From SIG440 sp045591095 (lineage in GTDB: Bacteria > Bacillota > Clostridia > Monoglobales > Monoglobaceae): a DNA stretch of 10,663 nt. Positions 1-6,234 of this stretch are shown in pieces. The DNA is taken from positions 1-10,663 of the forward strand of contig JAZNSF010000036.1 of assembly GCA_045591095.1 (NCBI GenBank), written 5' to 3'. Each line of letters starts with the position of its first letter. Positions within the stretch are counted from its first letter, which is position 1. The notes under the pieces were generated by a model, which searched no databases, was not told the DNA's origin, and was given only the letters and a program-made list of their open reading frames with translations. The position numbers and the translations under genes are program-made.

Positions 1-38
1 TAAAAGCAAAGCTGACTCCGCTTGAAAAACGAAGTCAG
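1..38 (-). terminator. Intrinsic terminator of the glycoside-hydrolase-like gene
   Basis: Read on the minus strand, CTGACTTCG pairs with CGGAGTCAG (a 9-bp stem with one G-U wobble, positions 12-20 and 30-38) across a T-rich loop. It is followed by CTTTGCTTTTA running to the window edge. On the plus strand the wobble becomes a C-A mismatch and no T-run follows, so the structure points to minus-strand termination. It lies about 110 nt beyond the stop codon of the upstream gene. Confidence 0.7.
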
Positions 39-59
39 TATGTTGCCTAAAATTTAATA

Positions 60-140
60 TTAACTACCATAAGGCTGTTTTTGTGCTGTCTGCACAAACT
101 GGGGCAGTTCATACGGATGGCTGTTTAATTTTGTTGTTTA
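60..140 (-). other. In-frame protein-like tail behind the stop of the hydrolase-like gene
   Basis: After the TAA stop of the 635-residue gene (147-149) the same reading frame gives CAA ATT TAA, then stays open for about 25 codons to a further TAA at 60-62. The translation ends in HPYELPQFVQTAQKQPYGS. It has no start codon or ribosome binding site of its own and fills most of the space before the terminator. It may be a C-terminal extension lost by mutation, the remnant of another gene, or chance. The amino acid make-up (P, Q and Y with few stops in an AT-rich spacer) is suggestive only. Confidence 0.25.
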
Positions 141-146
141 AATTTG

Positions 147-2054
147 TTATTTGGATACCGTAAATGCTGCAAACCCATAAGGTGCAATATCCGAAAGCTC
201 TACCTCGTCGCCGTTTAGTTTAGCTGTGCATGAGCAACACTCGATACTTTTATATACCTTATCGAGTTTTATCTTTGGTGAATAAATACCATCCGGGAAA
301 AGATTCCAAAGACCTACCGAAAGGGTTTTTTCGTCCTGCTTTGTAAGCACGTATAGGTCAGGATTTCCTGAAATCATAGCGGGGAGTTTGTTGCCCGAAA
401 GTATAGTAACTGCATTCATAAGCTGTCTTGAACGGGTATAACTGCGGTACACCGACTCATTGCTGCGATATGCATCAAATGTAAATATTAAAAACTTGTA
501 ACCCTTATCATTTTCATAAATAAATGATGCAGGAATCCTTTTGTCATCACAAATAAAAGAACTTTGAACCGATGCCTTTTCATTCAATTCAACTTCCTGA
601 ACAGGTGCATTGGGGACAGCGACACAAGAATCCTCATTGCGAATAGCCACATATTCATCCTCTGTATGATAATATTCTGATGATGGCTTGAAAAAGTCGC
701 CCCATTTTTCTATTCCGGTGTCAATACCAAACTCGCCAAGGACTTTAGCTCCCTCAATATCGGTTATAATTCCGCCCTTTAGCTGTTCTTCACTAAGATA
801 CCGAATGTTCTCACCAAAAGCTGCTCCACAGCAGCCTTTTCCTGAATATGTAATGGGTATAGAACAAGCTGTCATCATTCTGGATGCAGGCGACATAAAT
901 CTATTCCTTAAATAATCGTGCCCAAGATATTCGTCCGGGAGATTTGCAGTTTTTACGGTGTGCAGAAATTCATATATTCTGATTCCCGCTGCCTGCTTAT
1001 CTTTCATATTTTTCATAATCCAGTCATAGTTTGGAGCATTTCTTAAGTGTCTTTCGATATAACCTTGTTCATATTTAGTACTCGCTGTAAAGTCAATGAT
1101 ATATTTTATAATGCCATCAGCAGTACCATCTGCGAGCAGTGCCATATCATAAGCCTCGAGATAATTTGCGGGGGTTGCAAAACGCGGTCTTGGGTATGGA
1201 TCGCCTTCATACAGCACTTCTACATCACCATATCTCCATGATGCTTCCATTCTTTGAAGGTTGATAACGTCCTGCAAGCGATTATTGCCAAACAACCTGT
1301 CTACACCCCAATAAGGCGCACCAATAAGTCTTACGAGAGGTTTTTGATTTCCTGCAAGATGCTTTGCTATTTCATAAGAATCAACACCGTCAGTATTCCA
1401 CGCAGACATAAGAGCACAAATTCCAAGGCGCATAGACGGGTCAACTTCGTCAACAGTCTGTCTCATTTTATCAGCAAAACCAATAAGAGTTTCCCTCATT
1501 GCCTGTATGTATGCATCGCGGTACTTGTTGGGCTTACCGGTAAACATTTTTTCTTCAATGCCTTCTATTGTTATCTCTTCGCCGGCAATCTCGGACATTT
1601 TCTTAAGATGCAAGGGGCACGCACATTCTATTTGGGCATTATTATCTTCGTGTCCAAATCCAAAGTCATCGTCAAACATAATCATATCCGGTTTTGCATA
1701 CTGTACAATTTCTTTGATGCATCCCGAATAGAATTCTACAAAATCTTCATCCAAAGGACATACTTCTCCTTTTGACGTTATTCCGTTTAAACCAATCATT
1801 CTTTGATACGGTACCTCTCCGGGTATCAAAAAGCTCCAAAGCCAGATTCCTACCTTAAAACCCTCTTTAGAAAGGTAACTGCAGCTCTTCTTAAGAAGTT
1901 CAAGTTCTTCCTGCCTCTTGACAGGGTCAACTATAACCGAGCCTTTGCCGATAAAAACGTACTGTGCACCGATTTGGTGCAGCTGCTCAACAATTTTATC
2001 AAAATCTTCTCTGGCAAGAAGACGCGTGGTTACAGGGACTGCCATTCTTCTCAT
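147..2054 (-). CDS. TIM-barrel glycoside hydrolase-like protein, substrate unknown
   Basis: This is a 635-residue cytoplasmic protein with no signal peptide or membrane segment. Roughly the first 380 residues look like an (alpha/beta)8 barrel: alternating hydrophobic strands (QYVFIGKG at 31-38, VGIWLWSF at 68-75), an acidic triad at a strand end (D128-D130, followed by FGFG), a Cys-rich CACPLHL at 144-150, and LYEGDPYPRPRF at 281-292. Acidic strand ends such as D128-D130 and E283 are where clan GH-A enzymes carry catalytic carboxylates, but I cannot assign them. The C-terminal part, about residues 480-635, is strand-rich and resembles an accessory beta-sandwich. The start is set by AAAGGAGAG 8 nt upstream of the ATG at 2054. 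It lies 108 nt behind pfkA on the same strand, consistent with sugar catabolism feeding glycolysis (inference). I do not recognise a named family, and substrate and reaction are unknown. Confidence 0.72.
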   Translation of the reverse strand: MRRMAVPVTTRLLAREDFDKIVEQLHQIGAQYVFIGKGSVIVDPVKRQEELELLKKSCSYLSKEGFKVGIWLWSFLIPGEVPYQRMIGLNGITSKGEVCPLDEDFVEFYSGCIKEIVQYAKPDMIMFDDDFGFGHEDNNAQIECACPLHLKKMSEIAGEEITIEGIEEKMFTGKPNKYRDAYIQAMRETLIGFADKMRQTVDEVDPSMRLGICALMSAWNTDGVDSYEIAKHLAGNQKPLVRLIGAPYWGVDRLFGNNRLQDVINLQRMEASWRYGDVEVLYEGDPYPRPRFATPANYLEAYDMALLADGTADGIIKYIIDFTASTKYEQGYIERHLRNAPNYDWIMKNMKDKQAAGIRIYEFLHTVKTANLPDEYLGHDYLRNRFMSPASRMMTACSIPITYSGKGCCGAAFGENIRYLSEEQLKGGIITDIEGAKVLGEFGIDTGIEKWGDFFKPSSEYYHTEDEYVAIRNEDSCVAVPNAPVQEVELNEKASVQSSFICDDKRIPASFIYENDKGYKFLIFTFDAYRSNESVYRSYTRSRQLMNAVTILSGNKLPAMISGNPDLYVLTKQDEKTLSVGLWNLFPDGIYSPKIKLDKVYKSIECCSCTAKLNGDEVELSDIAPYGFAAFTVSK

Positions 2055-2103
2055 AAAATTCTCTCCTTTTAATGCTTGGTTATAATTTGCATCTTGTTTT
2101 AGT

Positions 2104-2131
2104 ATTTTATCATATAGTGCAAAAAAAACAA
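2104..2131 (-). promoter_or_regulatory. Candidate promoter of the hydrolase-like gene
   Basis: On the minus strand TTGTTT (2126-2131) is separated by 16 bp from TAAAAT (2104-2109), which is preceded by TGA, an extended -10. The -35 matches the consensus at only three of six bases. It would allow expression independent of pfkA; read-through from pfkA is also possible because no good terminator separates the genes. Confidence 0.45.
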
Positions 2132-2162
2132 TACTTTTTGTTTAACTAAAATATTTTCGCGT

Positions 2163-3137
2163 CTATATGGATAAAATTTCCGATAAGTCTACCAAGTCCT
2201 GGCTTTGCGTGCTTGTCATATTTAGGGCTTCAAAAATGTCCATATCAAACACAGCTCCGTCTTTTATGCCCATAACTCTGTTGCCGATGCCTTCTTTAAG
2301 AAGCTGAACTGCACGGCAGCCCATTTCGCTGGCACGAACTCTGTCCAGTGCGCTGGGCGAACCGCCGCGCTGGAAGTAGCCAAGTATGGTTGTTCGGGTC
2401 TCGATCCCGGTTTCTTCCTGAATTTTCTTCTCAAGAGCATGGATATCCACCTTAGCACCCTCTGCAACAATTACAATAAAGTGCTTTTTATTTCTTTTGC
2501 GGCCCTTTTCAATCACAGCAAGAATATCATTCTCAAAATCAAACTCCTTTTCAGGAATCAAAATAGCTTCTGCACCCGACGCAATACCTACGTAAAGTGC
2601 AATGTTTCCCGAATTTCGGCCCATAACCTTTACCAGATTGCAACGGCTGTGGCTACCTGCGGTATCGCGAATTTTATCAACAGCCTCCATCGCTGTATTT
2701 ACAGCAGTATCAAAACCGATTGTGTATTCAGTATATGGAATATCGTTGTCAATTGTCCCCGGGATACCAATTGCCGGCAAGCCTTCTTTGCACAAATCGC
2801 TTGCGCCTCTGAACGAACCGTCACCGCCGATTACCACCATTCCCTCTATGCCAAAATATCTGGCTTCTTTAACAGCATGACGCACGCCCTCTATTGTCTT
2901 AAACTCCTTGCTTCTTGCAGTTCTTAAAATAGTTCCGCCTCTTTGCATTGTTTCCGAAACAGATCTTGCATCCATTTCAACAATGTCACCGTGCATCAGT
3001 CCCTCGTATCCGTTTTTGATACCCATAACCTTTATTCCGTAATTTCCGGCAGCACGGACAACGGCACGGATAGCTGCATTCATTCCTGGCGCGTCTCCGC
3101 CACTTGTAAGTACTCCAATGCATTTTATTTTACTCAT
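2163..3137 (-). CDS. pfkA: ATP-dependent 6-phosphofructokinase
   Basis: It phosphorylates fructose 6-phosphate to fructose 1,6-bisphosphate with ATP, the committed step of glycolysis, in the cytoplasm. At 324 residues it has the usual length of a bacterial PfkA subunit. Visible motifs are the nucleotide-binding SGGDAPGMNA (12-21), GGDGS (104-108), GTIDND (127-132) with the catalytic base D130, the substrate-binding MGR (172-174), and GYFQRGG near residue 250. Glycine at the second position after GGD and PGTIDND rather than PKTIDND are the established marks of ATP rather than pyrophosphate use. The ATG at 3137 has an AAAGGAAAG ribosome binding site. It is divergent from apgM, another glycolytic gene, across a shared 263-bp control region and has its own promoter. 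A second, PPi-type phosphofructokinase is encoded at 7821-9038. Confidence 0.97.
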   Translation of the reverse strand: MSKIKCIGVLTSGGDAPGMNAAIRAVVRAAGNYGIKVMGIKNGYEGLMHGDIVEMDARSVSETMQRGGTILRTARSKEFKTIEGVRHAVKEARYFGIEGMVVIGGDGSFRGASDLCKEGLPAIGIPGTIDNDIPYTEYTIGFDTAVNTAMEAVDKIRDTAGSHSRCNLVKVMGRNSGNIALYVGIASGAEAILIPEKEFDFENDILAVIEKGRKRNKKHFIVIVAEGAKVDIHALEKKIQEETGIETRTTILGYFQRGGSPSALDRVRASEMGCRAVQLLKEGIGNRVMGIKDGAVFDMDIFEALNMTSTQSQDLVDLSEILSI

Positions 3138-3169
3138 TTTTCATCTTTCCTTTTATTGTGTATATTTCT

Positions 3170-3202
3170 GTTTGCAGTTTGCACTGCAATGTTTTGTTTG
3201 CA
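3170..3202. promoter_or_regulatory. Operator-like repeats in the pfkA leader
   Basis: Three copies of GTTTGCA (plus-strand reading) start at 3170, 3177 and 3196; the first two are directly tandem. They overlap an inverted repeat, TTGCAG (3172-3177) and CTGCAA (3184-3189). The block falls just downstream of the predicted pfkA transcription start (about 3205), where a repressor could act as a roadblock. No known binding site was matched. Confidence 0.35.
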
Positions 3203-3211
3203 ATTTTTCTA

Positions 3212-3240
3212 ATTATACTACAATATTTTCTTTAAATCAA
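3212..3240 (-). promoter_or_regulatory. pfkA promoter
   Basis: On the minus strand TTGATT (3235-3240) is separated by 17 bp from a perfect TATAAT (3212-3217). This gives a leader of about 70 nt before the pfkA ATG. Immediately upstream are A/T-tracts that could act as an UP element. Confidence 0.75.
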
Positions 3241-3241
3241 C

Positions 3242-3282
3242 TTTTTTATTCCGATTTTTTAAAATTTTTTCAAAATTTTTTT
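3242..3282. promoter_or_regulatory. Phased A/T-tracts upstream of the pfkA promoter
   Basis: Runs of five to seven T or A bases are centred near 3244, 3257, 3267 and 3279, about one helical turn apart. They lie directly upstream of the pfkA -35 element. Such phasing typically gives curved DNA, and the position fits an UP element contacted by the RNA polymerase alpha subunits. This is a structural inference. Confidence 0.4.
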
Positions 3283-3304
3283 GTTGATATTGTACAATCG
3301 CAAC
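3283..3304. promoter_or_regulatory. Dyad-symmetric candidate operator between pfkA and apgM
   Basis: An exact 10-bp palindrome, ATTGTACAAT (3289-3298), is flanked after 2-bp breaks by GTTG (3283-3286) and CAAC (3301-3304), so 18 of 22 positions are symmetric. It sits about 30 bp upstream of the apgM -35 and 40 bp upstream of the pfkA -35, a position suited to a shared regulator. No named regulator site was recognised. Confidence 0.35.
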
Positions 3305-3334
3305 CTTGGTTTTTTTATTGTATGCAAAAAAATC

Positions 3335-3363
3335 TTGTGTAATTCATTTAATTGTGATATACT
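3335..3363 (+). promoter_or_regulatory. apgM promoter
   Basis: TTGTGT (3335-3340) is separated by 17 bp from TATACT (3358-3363), with TGA directly before it (extended -10). The -35 is poor (three of six), but the extended -10 matches the stronger promoters at 7134 and 9154. Confidence 0.6.
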
Positions 3364-3382
3364 ACTTTCAAATAATTTAGCT

Positions 3383-3389
3383 GGAAAGG
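3383..3389 (+). promoter_or_regulatory. Ribosome binding site deciding the apgM start
   Basis: GGAAAGG lies 11 nt before the ATG at 3401. An in-frame GTG at 3392 is only 2 nt away and is therefore unlikely as the start. The open frame extending back to 3281 would place its start upstream of the promoter. Confidence 0.7.
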
Positions 3390-3400
3390 CTGTGAATAAA

Positions 3401-4603
3401 ATGAAATCAGTTGTTATTCTTCTTGACGGTGCCGCAGATACTCAAGTTTTGGAACTTGGTGGCAAAACACCTCTTGAAGTTGCAAAAAAGCCCAATATTG
3501 ACTACCTTGCGTCCTGTGGAGAGCTTGGCATGGTAACCACTGTGCCCGAAAATCTTCCTCCCGGAAGTGACGTTGCAAACCTTGCCGTTTTTGGCTATGA
3601 CCCTCAAAAATACTATACAGGCCGTTCGCCACTTGAGGCGCTTTCTATGGGTGTAAGCCTTGAGCTTAGCGATACCACATTCCGTACAAATGTAGTTACT
3701 CTTTCAGAGGACGAGCCTTTTGAGGAAAAAACTATGATTGACTATAGCTCGGACGAAATCACCACCGAGGAATCCTCTCAGCTTATAAAAGCCGTAAACG
3801 ATGCGCTTTCTACTGAGGAATACGAGTTTTTCAGCGGAATAAGCTACCGTCATCTTATGGTGTGGCACAACAAGGAAAACAACTTTTCTCTTACCCCGCC
3901 TCATGATATTTCGGACCGCAAGGTTACTGAGTATTTGCCAAAGGACTCGGTCATTCTTGATTTAATGAAAAAAAGCTATGATATTCTTAAGGACCATCCG
4001 GTAAACCTTGCCCGCAAAAAAAGAGGTCTTCGCCCGGCAAACTCTATATGGATTTGGGGCAACGGAACCAAGCCCAATCTCACAACCTTCAAAGACCTTT
4101 ATGGTATTAAAGGTTCGGTTGTTTCTGCCGTTGACCTTATAAAGGGGATTGGAGTTGGCGCCGGTCTTAATGTAATTGATGTAATAGGAGCAACCGGAAA
4201 TGTACATACTAACTTTGACGGCAAGGCGAAAGCTGCTGTCACTGAGCTTAAAAACGGCGCAGATTTTGTGTATGTTCATCTTGAAGCTCCTGACGAAGCA
4301 GGTCACAGACACGAAATCGAAAACAAGGTAAAAGCAATTGAACTTATTGACGAAAAAATCGTCGCTCCGATTCTTGAATACTTAAGAGAATCAGGCGAAG
4401 AATTTTCGATGCTTCTTATGCCTGACCACCCGACACCACTGGCAATCCGCACGCATACTTCTGACCCCGTGCCATATATATTATACAGAAGCGATGCAGA
4501 CACAAAAAATACCTCGCTCTCCTACACCGAGAAAAATGCGAAGTCTACCGGCGTGATGGTTGACAATGGTTATACTCTTATGAAACGTCTTCTTGGCGCT
4601 TAA
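3401..4603 (+). CDS. apgM: Cofactor-independent phosphoglycerate mutase, archaeal (ApgM) type
   Basis: It is predicted to interconvert 3- and 2-phosphoglycerate without 2,3-bisphosphoglycerate, in lower glycolysis. The 400-residue product is a metal-dependent member of the alkaline phosphatase superfamily. Candidate metal-site and catalytic residues are D9 (LLDGAAD), S56 in PPGSDVANL, D298 and H302 in APDEAGH, D342 and H343 in MPDHPTP, and H352. GYDPQKYYTGRSPLEA (65-80) and NSIWIWGNG (214-222) are typical of the family. At about 400 residues it is the short archaeal-type form, not the roughly 510-residue GpmI. Some bacterial members of this subfamily have been proposed to be homoserine kinases; no threonine-pathway genes are adjacent here, so mutase is preferred. 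It is divergent from pfkA and followed 48 nt later by a membrane protein gene on the same strand. Confidence 0.88.
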   Translation: MKSVVILLDGAADTQVLELGGKTPLEVAKKPNIDYLASCGELGMVTTVPENLPPGSDVANLAVFGYDPQKYYTGRSPLEALSMGVSLELSDTTFRTNVVTLSEDEPFEEKTMIDYSSDEITTEESSQLIKAVNDALSTEEYEFFSGISYRHLMVWHNKENNFSLTPPHDISDRKVTEYLPKDSVILDLMKKSYDILKDHPVNLARKKRGLRPANSIWIWGNGTKPNLTTFKDLYGIKGSVVSAVDLIKGIGVGAGLNVIDVIGATGNVHTNFDGKAKAAVTELKNGADFVYVHLEAPDEAGHRHEIENKVKAIELIDEKIVAPILEYLRESGEEFSMLLMPDHPTPLAIRTHTSDPVPYILYRSDADTKNTSLSYTEKNAKSTGVMVDNGYTLMKRLLGA

Positions 4604-4636
4604 GAAACCCTTCTGCACCGTTTTTGCCTAAATCCC

Positions 4637-4643
4637 AAAGGAG
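4637..4643 (+). promoter_or_regulatory. Ribosome binding site deciding the ytvI-like start
   Basis: AAAGGAG lies 8 nt before the GTG at 4652. Another in-frame GTG at 4643 overlaps this site and so cannot be the start used with it. Confidence 0.75.
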
Positions 4644-4651
4644 TGTTTTCG

Positions 4652-5704
4652 GTGCGCACAAAAAAGATATTGACTTTTATACTAATTGCAGCAGTAATAA
4701 CTATAGGGTTATTTCTGTTGCCTTTTATTTTGAAAATCTTTGCCCCATTTATTGCTGCATTCTTAGTTTCCGCAGCCTGTCAGAAAATTGTCCTGTTCTT
4801 AGGACGAAAATTTCATATAAGCCGCGGAATAAGCTCTGCCCTTATTTCTATGTCAATGGTGACTCTCGCAATCCTAGCCGTTGTTTTTATCTCATTTCAG
4901 CTATATTCGCAATCGAAAAATCTGGTTTCTGCACTTCCTGCAGCTATTGATTCTTTTCGGGGTCAGCTCAGCCGTATCACTATGCGGTTTGACGGATATC
5001 GTCACGCCTTACCCGAAGAGATTTCTCACCTTTTGGATAATGCGGCATTAAACATAAAAGAATACTCCTCCGAGCTTTCGCACAAGGCTACGACTGCTGC
5101 TTTTGACGTTGCAAAAAACTTTGCAGCAAGGCTTCCCAACATGCTGCTTTCTGTAAGTATGTTTGTTATTTCTACTTTCTTTTTTACCAAAGACTTTGAC
5201 GTCGTAATCAAATTTTTTAAAGAAATCCTCCCAAAAAAAGTCATGCTGGTATTTAGGAGAGTATCAGCTGTTATAACCCTCGCCTTTTCCTCTTACCTGA
5301 AAGCACAATTTATACTTATGCTTCTTACTTCAGGGCTTGTAACTGTCAGCCTTTGGGTTACCGGCAAAGAAAATCCTCTGCTTTGGGGCATTATATGCGG
5401 GCTTGTGGATGCGCTTCCATTCTTTGGCACTGCTATAATACTGGTCCCTTGGTCTCTTTTTTATCTTGTCTATGGCGACATTTCTTCGTTTGTGACCATT
5501 CTTATAATCCAAGTGCTTGTATTTTTGGCAAGACAGCTTGCCGAACCAAAGGTGGTAAGCCACCAAATAGGAATACACCCCATCCTTACGTTGGTCGGGG
5601 TGTATATCGGTCTTCGTTATTTTGGGATTTTAGGTGTAGTCTTTGCACCTGTAATTATGCTTCTCTTTGCAAACCTTTATATGTCTTACAAGGAAAGCTC
5701 GTGA
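4652..5704 (+). CDS. ytvI: AI-2E-family membrane protein, likely sporulation protein YtvI
   Basis: This 350-residue polytopic inner-membrane protein has the layout of the AI-2E transporter/permease family (PF01594). There are two hydrophobic N-terminal segments (about 5-40), a third at about 58-82, and a soluble stretch of about 85-140. A segment with SMFVISTFFFTKDFDVV follows, then a block of four or five C-terminal helices. That block includes GLVDALPFFGTAIILVPW and AEPKVVSHQIGIHPILTLVG, both typical of the family. Length and the SxFFFTKDF region fit the sporulation protein YtvI best (371 residues in Bacillus subtilis), but a general AI-2E-family exporter cannot be excluded. The GTG start at 4652 is chosen from its ribosome binding site. 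The 48-nt gap from apgM holds no promoter or terminator, so co-transcription is likely. The stop lies 2 nt from that of the convergent gene. Confidence 0.85.
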   Translation: MRTKKILTFILIAAVITIGLFLLPFILKIFAPFIAAFLVSAACQKIVLFLGRKFHISRGISSALISMSMVTLAILAVVFISFQLYSQSKNLVSALPAAIDSFRGQLSRITMRFDGYRHALPEEISHLLDNAALNIKEYSSELSHKATTAAFDVAKNFAARLPNMLLSVSMFVISTFFFTKDFDVVIKFFKEILPKKVMLVFRRVSAVITLAFSSYLKAQFILMLLTSGLVTVSLWVTGKENPLLWGIICGLVDALPFFGTAIILVPWSLFYLVYGDISSFVTILIIQVLVFLARQLAEPKVVSHQIGIHPILTLVGVYIGLRYFGILGVVFAPVIMLLFANLYMSYKESS

Positions 5705-5706
5705 GA

Positions 5707-6201
5707 TTATCTCTTGCCCTTTTCAATCAGGGTAATTTTTACAGTGGTCATAATCAAGGTAACTACCAGATATATAGCAACTATGGTAATCATTCCTCGC
5801 GAAATCCACCATCTTGAATCTAAGTTTGCAAGAGATGGGTTTATACCAACAAAAAAGTTTCTTATATAGCTGAAGAACCCTATCCAAAGCGACCCAATTG
5901 CAAGAACAAGAGCAAATGCACTGTATCCATAAAATCTTTTTTTGCAATTTGCAAGATTAAGCTTGCCGCAAACAAAAAGTCCGATTGCAGAGGCTGCAAA
6001 TAACCCGGCAAAAGTCCTCATCAAAATCGGCATGGTAAGCACTGTATCCGCCGACATATAACCGGATTCAATAAATCTGAGGAGAATAATAACAAAGACA
6101 CCCCATGCTAGGTTTATCATATATCCGTTTGTTGTTGAATCTATTTTTGCACGCTTTAAACGATTTCTTTCTCTTTTCGCTTCCTGACTTTTAGCTACCA
6201 T
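5707..6201 (-). CDS. Small four-helix membrane protein, unknown function
   Basis: This 164-residue protein is not recognised. The first 22 residues are highly charged (QEAKRERNRLKRAK) and should stay in the cytoplasm as a helix. Four likely transmembrane segments follow at about 28-44, 58-79, 91-112 and 136-155, then a basic tail (IEKGKR). Aromatic residues cluster before helix 4 (RWWISRG, 130-136). The ATG at 6201 has GGAAGGAT as ribosome binding site. It begins 33 nt after the rsmE stop with no promoter visible between, so it is the second gene of an rsmE operon. Its last codons overlap a hairpin that may terminate the opposing operon. Confidence 0.78.
   Translation of the reverse strand: MVAKSQEAKRERNRLKRAKIDSTTNGYMINLAWGVFVIILLRFIESGYMSADTVLTMPILMRTFAGLFAASAIGLFVCGKLNLANCKKRFYGYSAFALVLAIGSLWIGFFSYIRNFFVGINPSLANLDSRWWISRGMITIVAIYLVVTLIMTTVKITLIEKGKR
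5714..5740 (+). terminator. Candidate terminator of the apgM-ytvI operon inside the convergent gene
   Basis: On the plus strand TTGCCCT (5714-5720) pairs with AGGGTAA (5729-5735) as a 7-bp stem with one G-U wobble and an 8-nt loop, followed by TTTTT (5736-5740). It lies 10 nt after the ytvI-like stop and within the last codons of the opposing membrane-protein gene. The stem is short, so termination may be partial. Confidence 0.5.
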
Positions 6202-6234
6202 ATGTCACTATCCTTCCATTTCTAATATCAAATT

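Noticed and set aside
1254..1775. 173-codon open frame on the plus strand
   Set aside because: It is antisense to the hydrolase-like gene, has no ribosome binding site or promoter, and gives a Phe/Ile/Ser/Cys-rich sequence without recognisable motifs. The minus-strand gene explains the region.
2121..2143. AAACAA/TTGTTT hairpin with a T-run as pfkA terminator (minus strand)
   Set aside because: The stem is six A/T-rich pairs with a single G-C pair and overlaps the -35 region of the next gene's promoter. It is too weak to call a terminator, so read-through from pfkA remains possible.
2439..2927. 162-codon open frame antisense to pfkA
   Set aside because: pfkA motifs on the minus strand are beyond doubt; the antisense product has no motif and no translation signal.
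5353..5817. 154-codon open frame overlapping the ytvI-like gene and the opposite gene
   Set aside because: It is a frame-shifted shadow of the ytvI-like gene: Cys/His/Trp-rich composition and no ribosome binding site.
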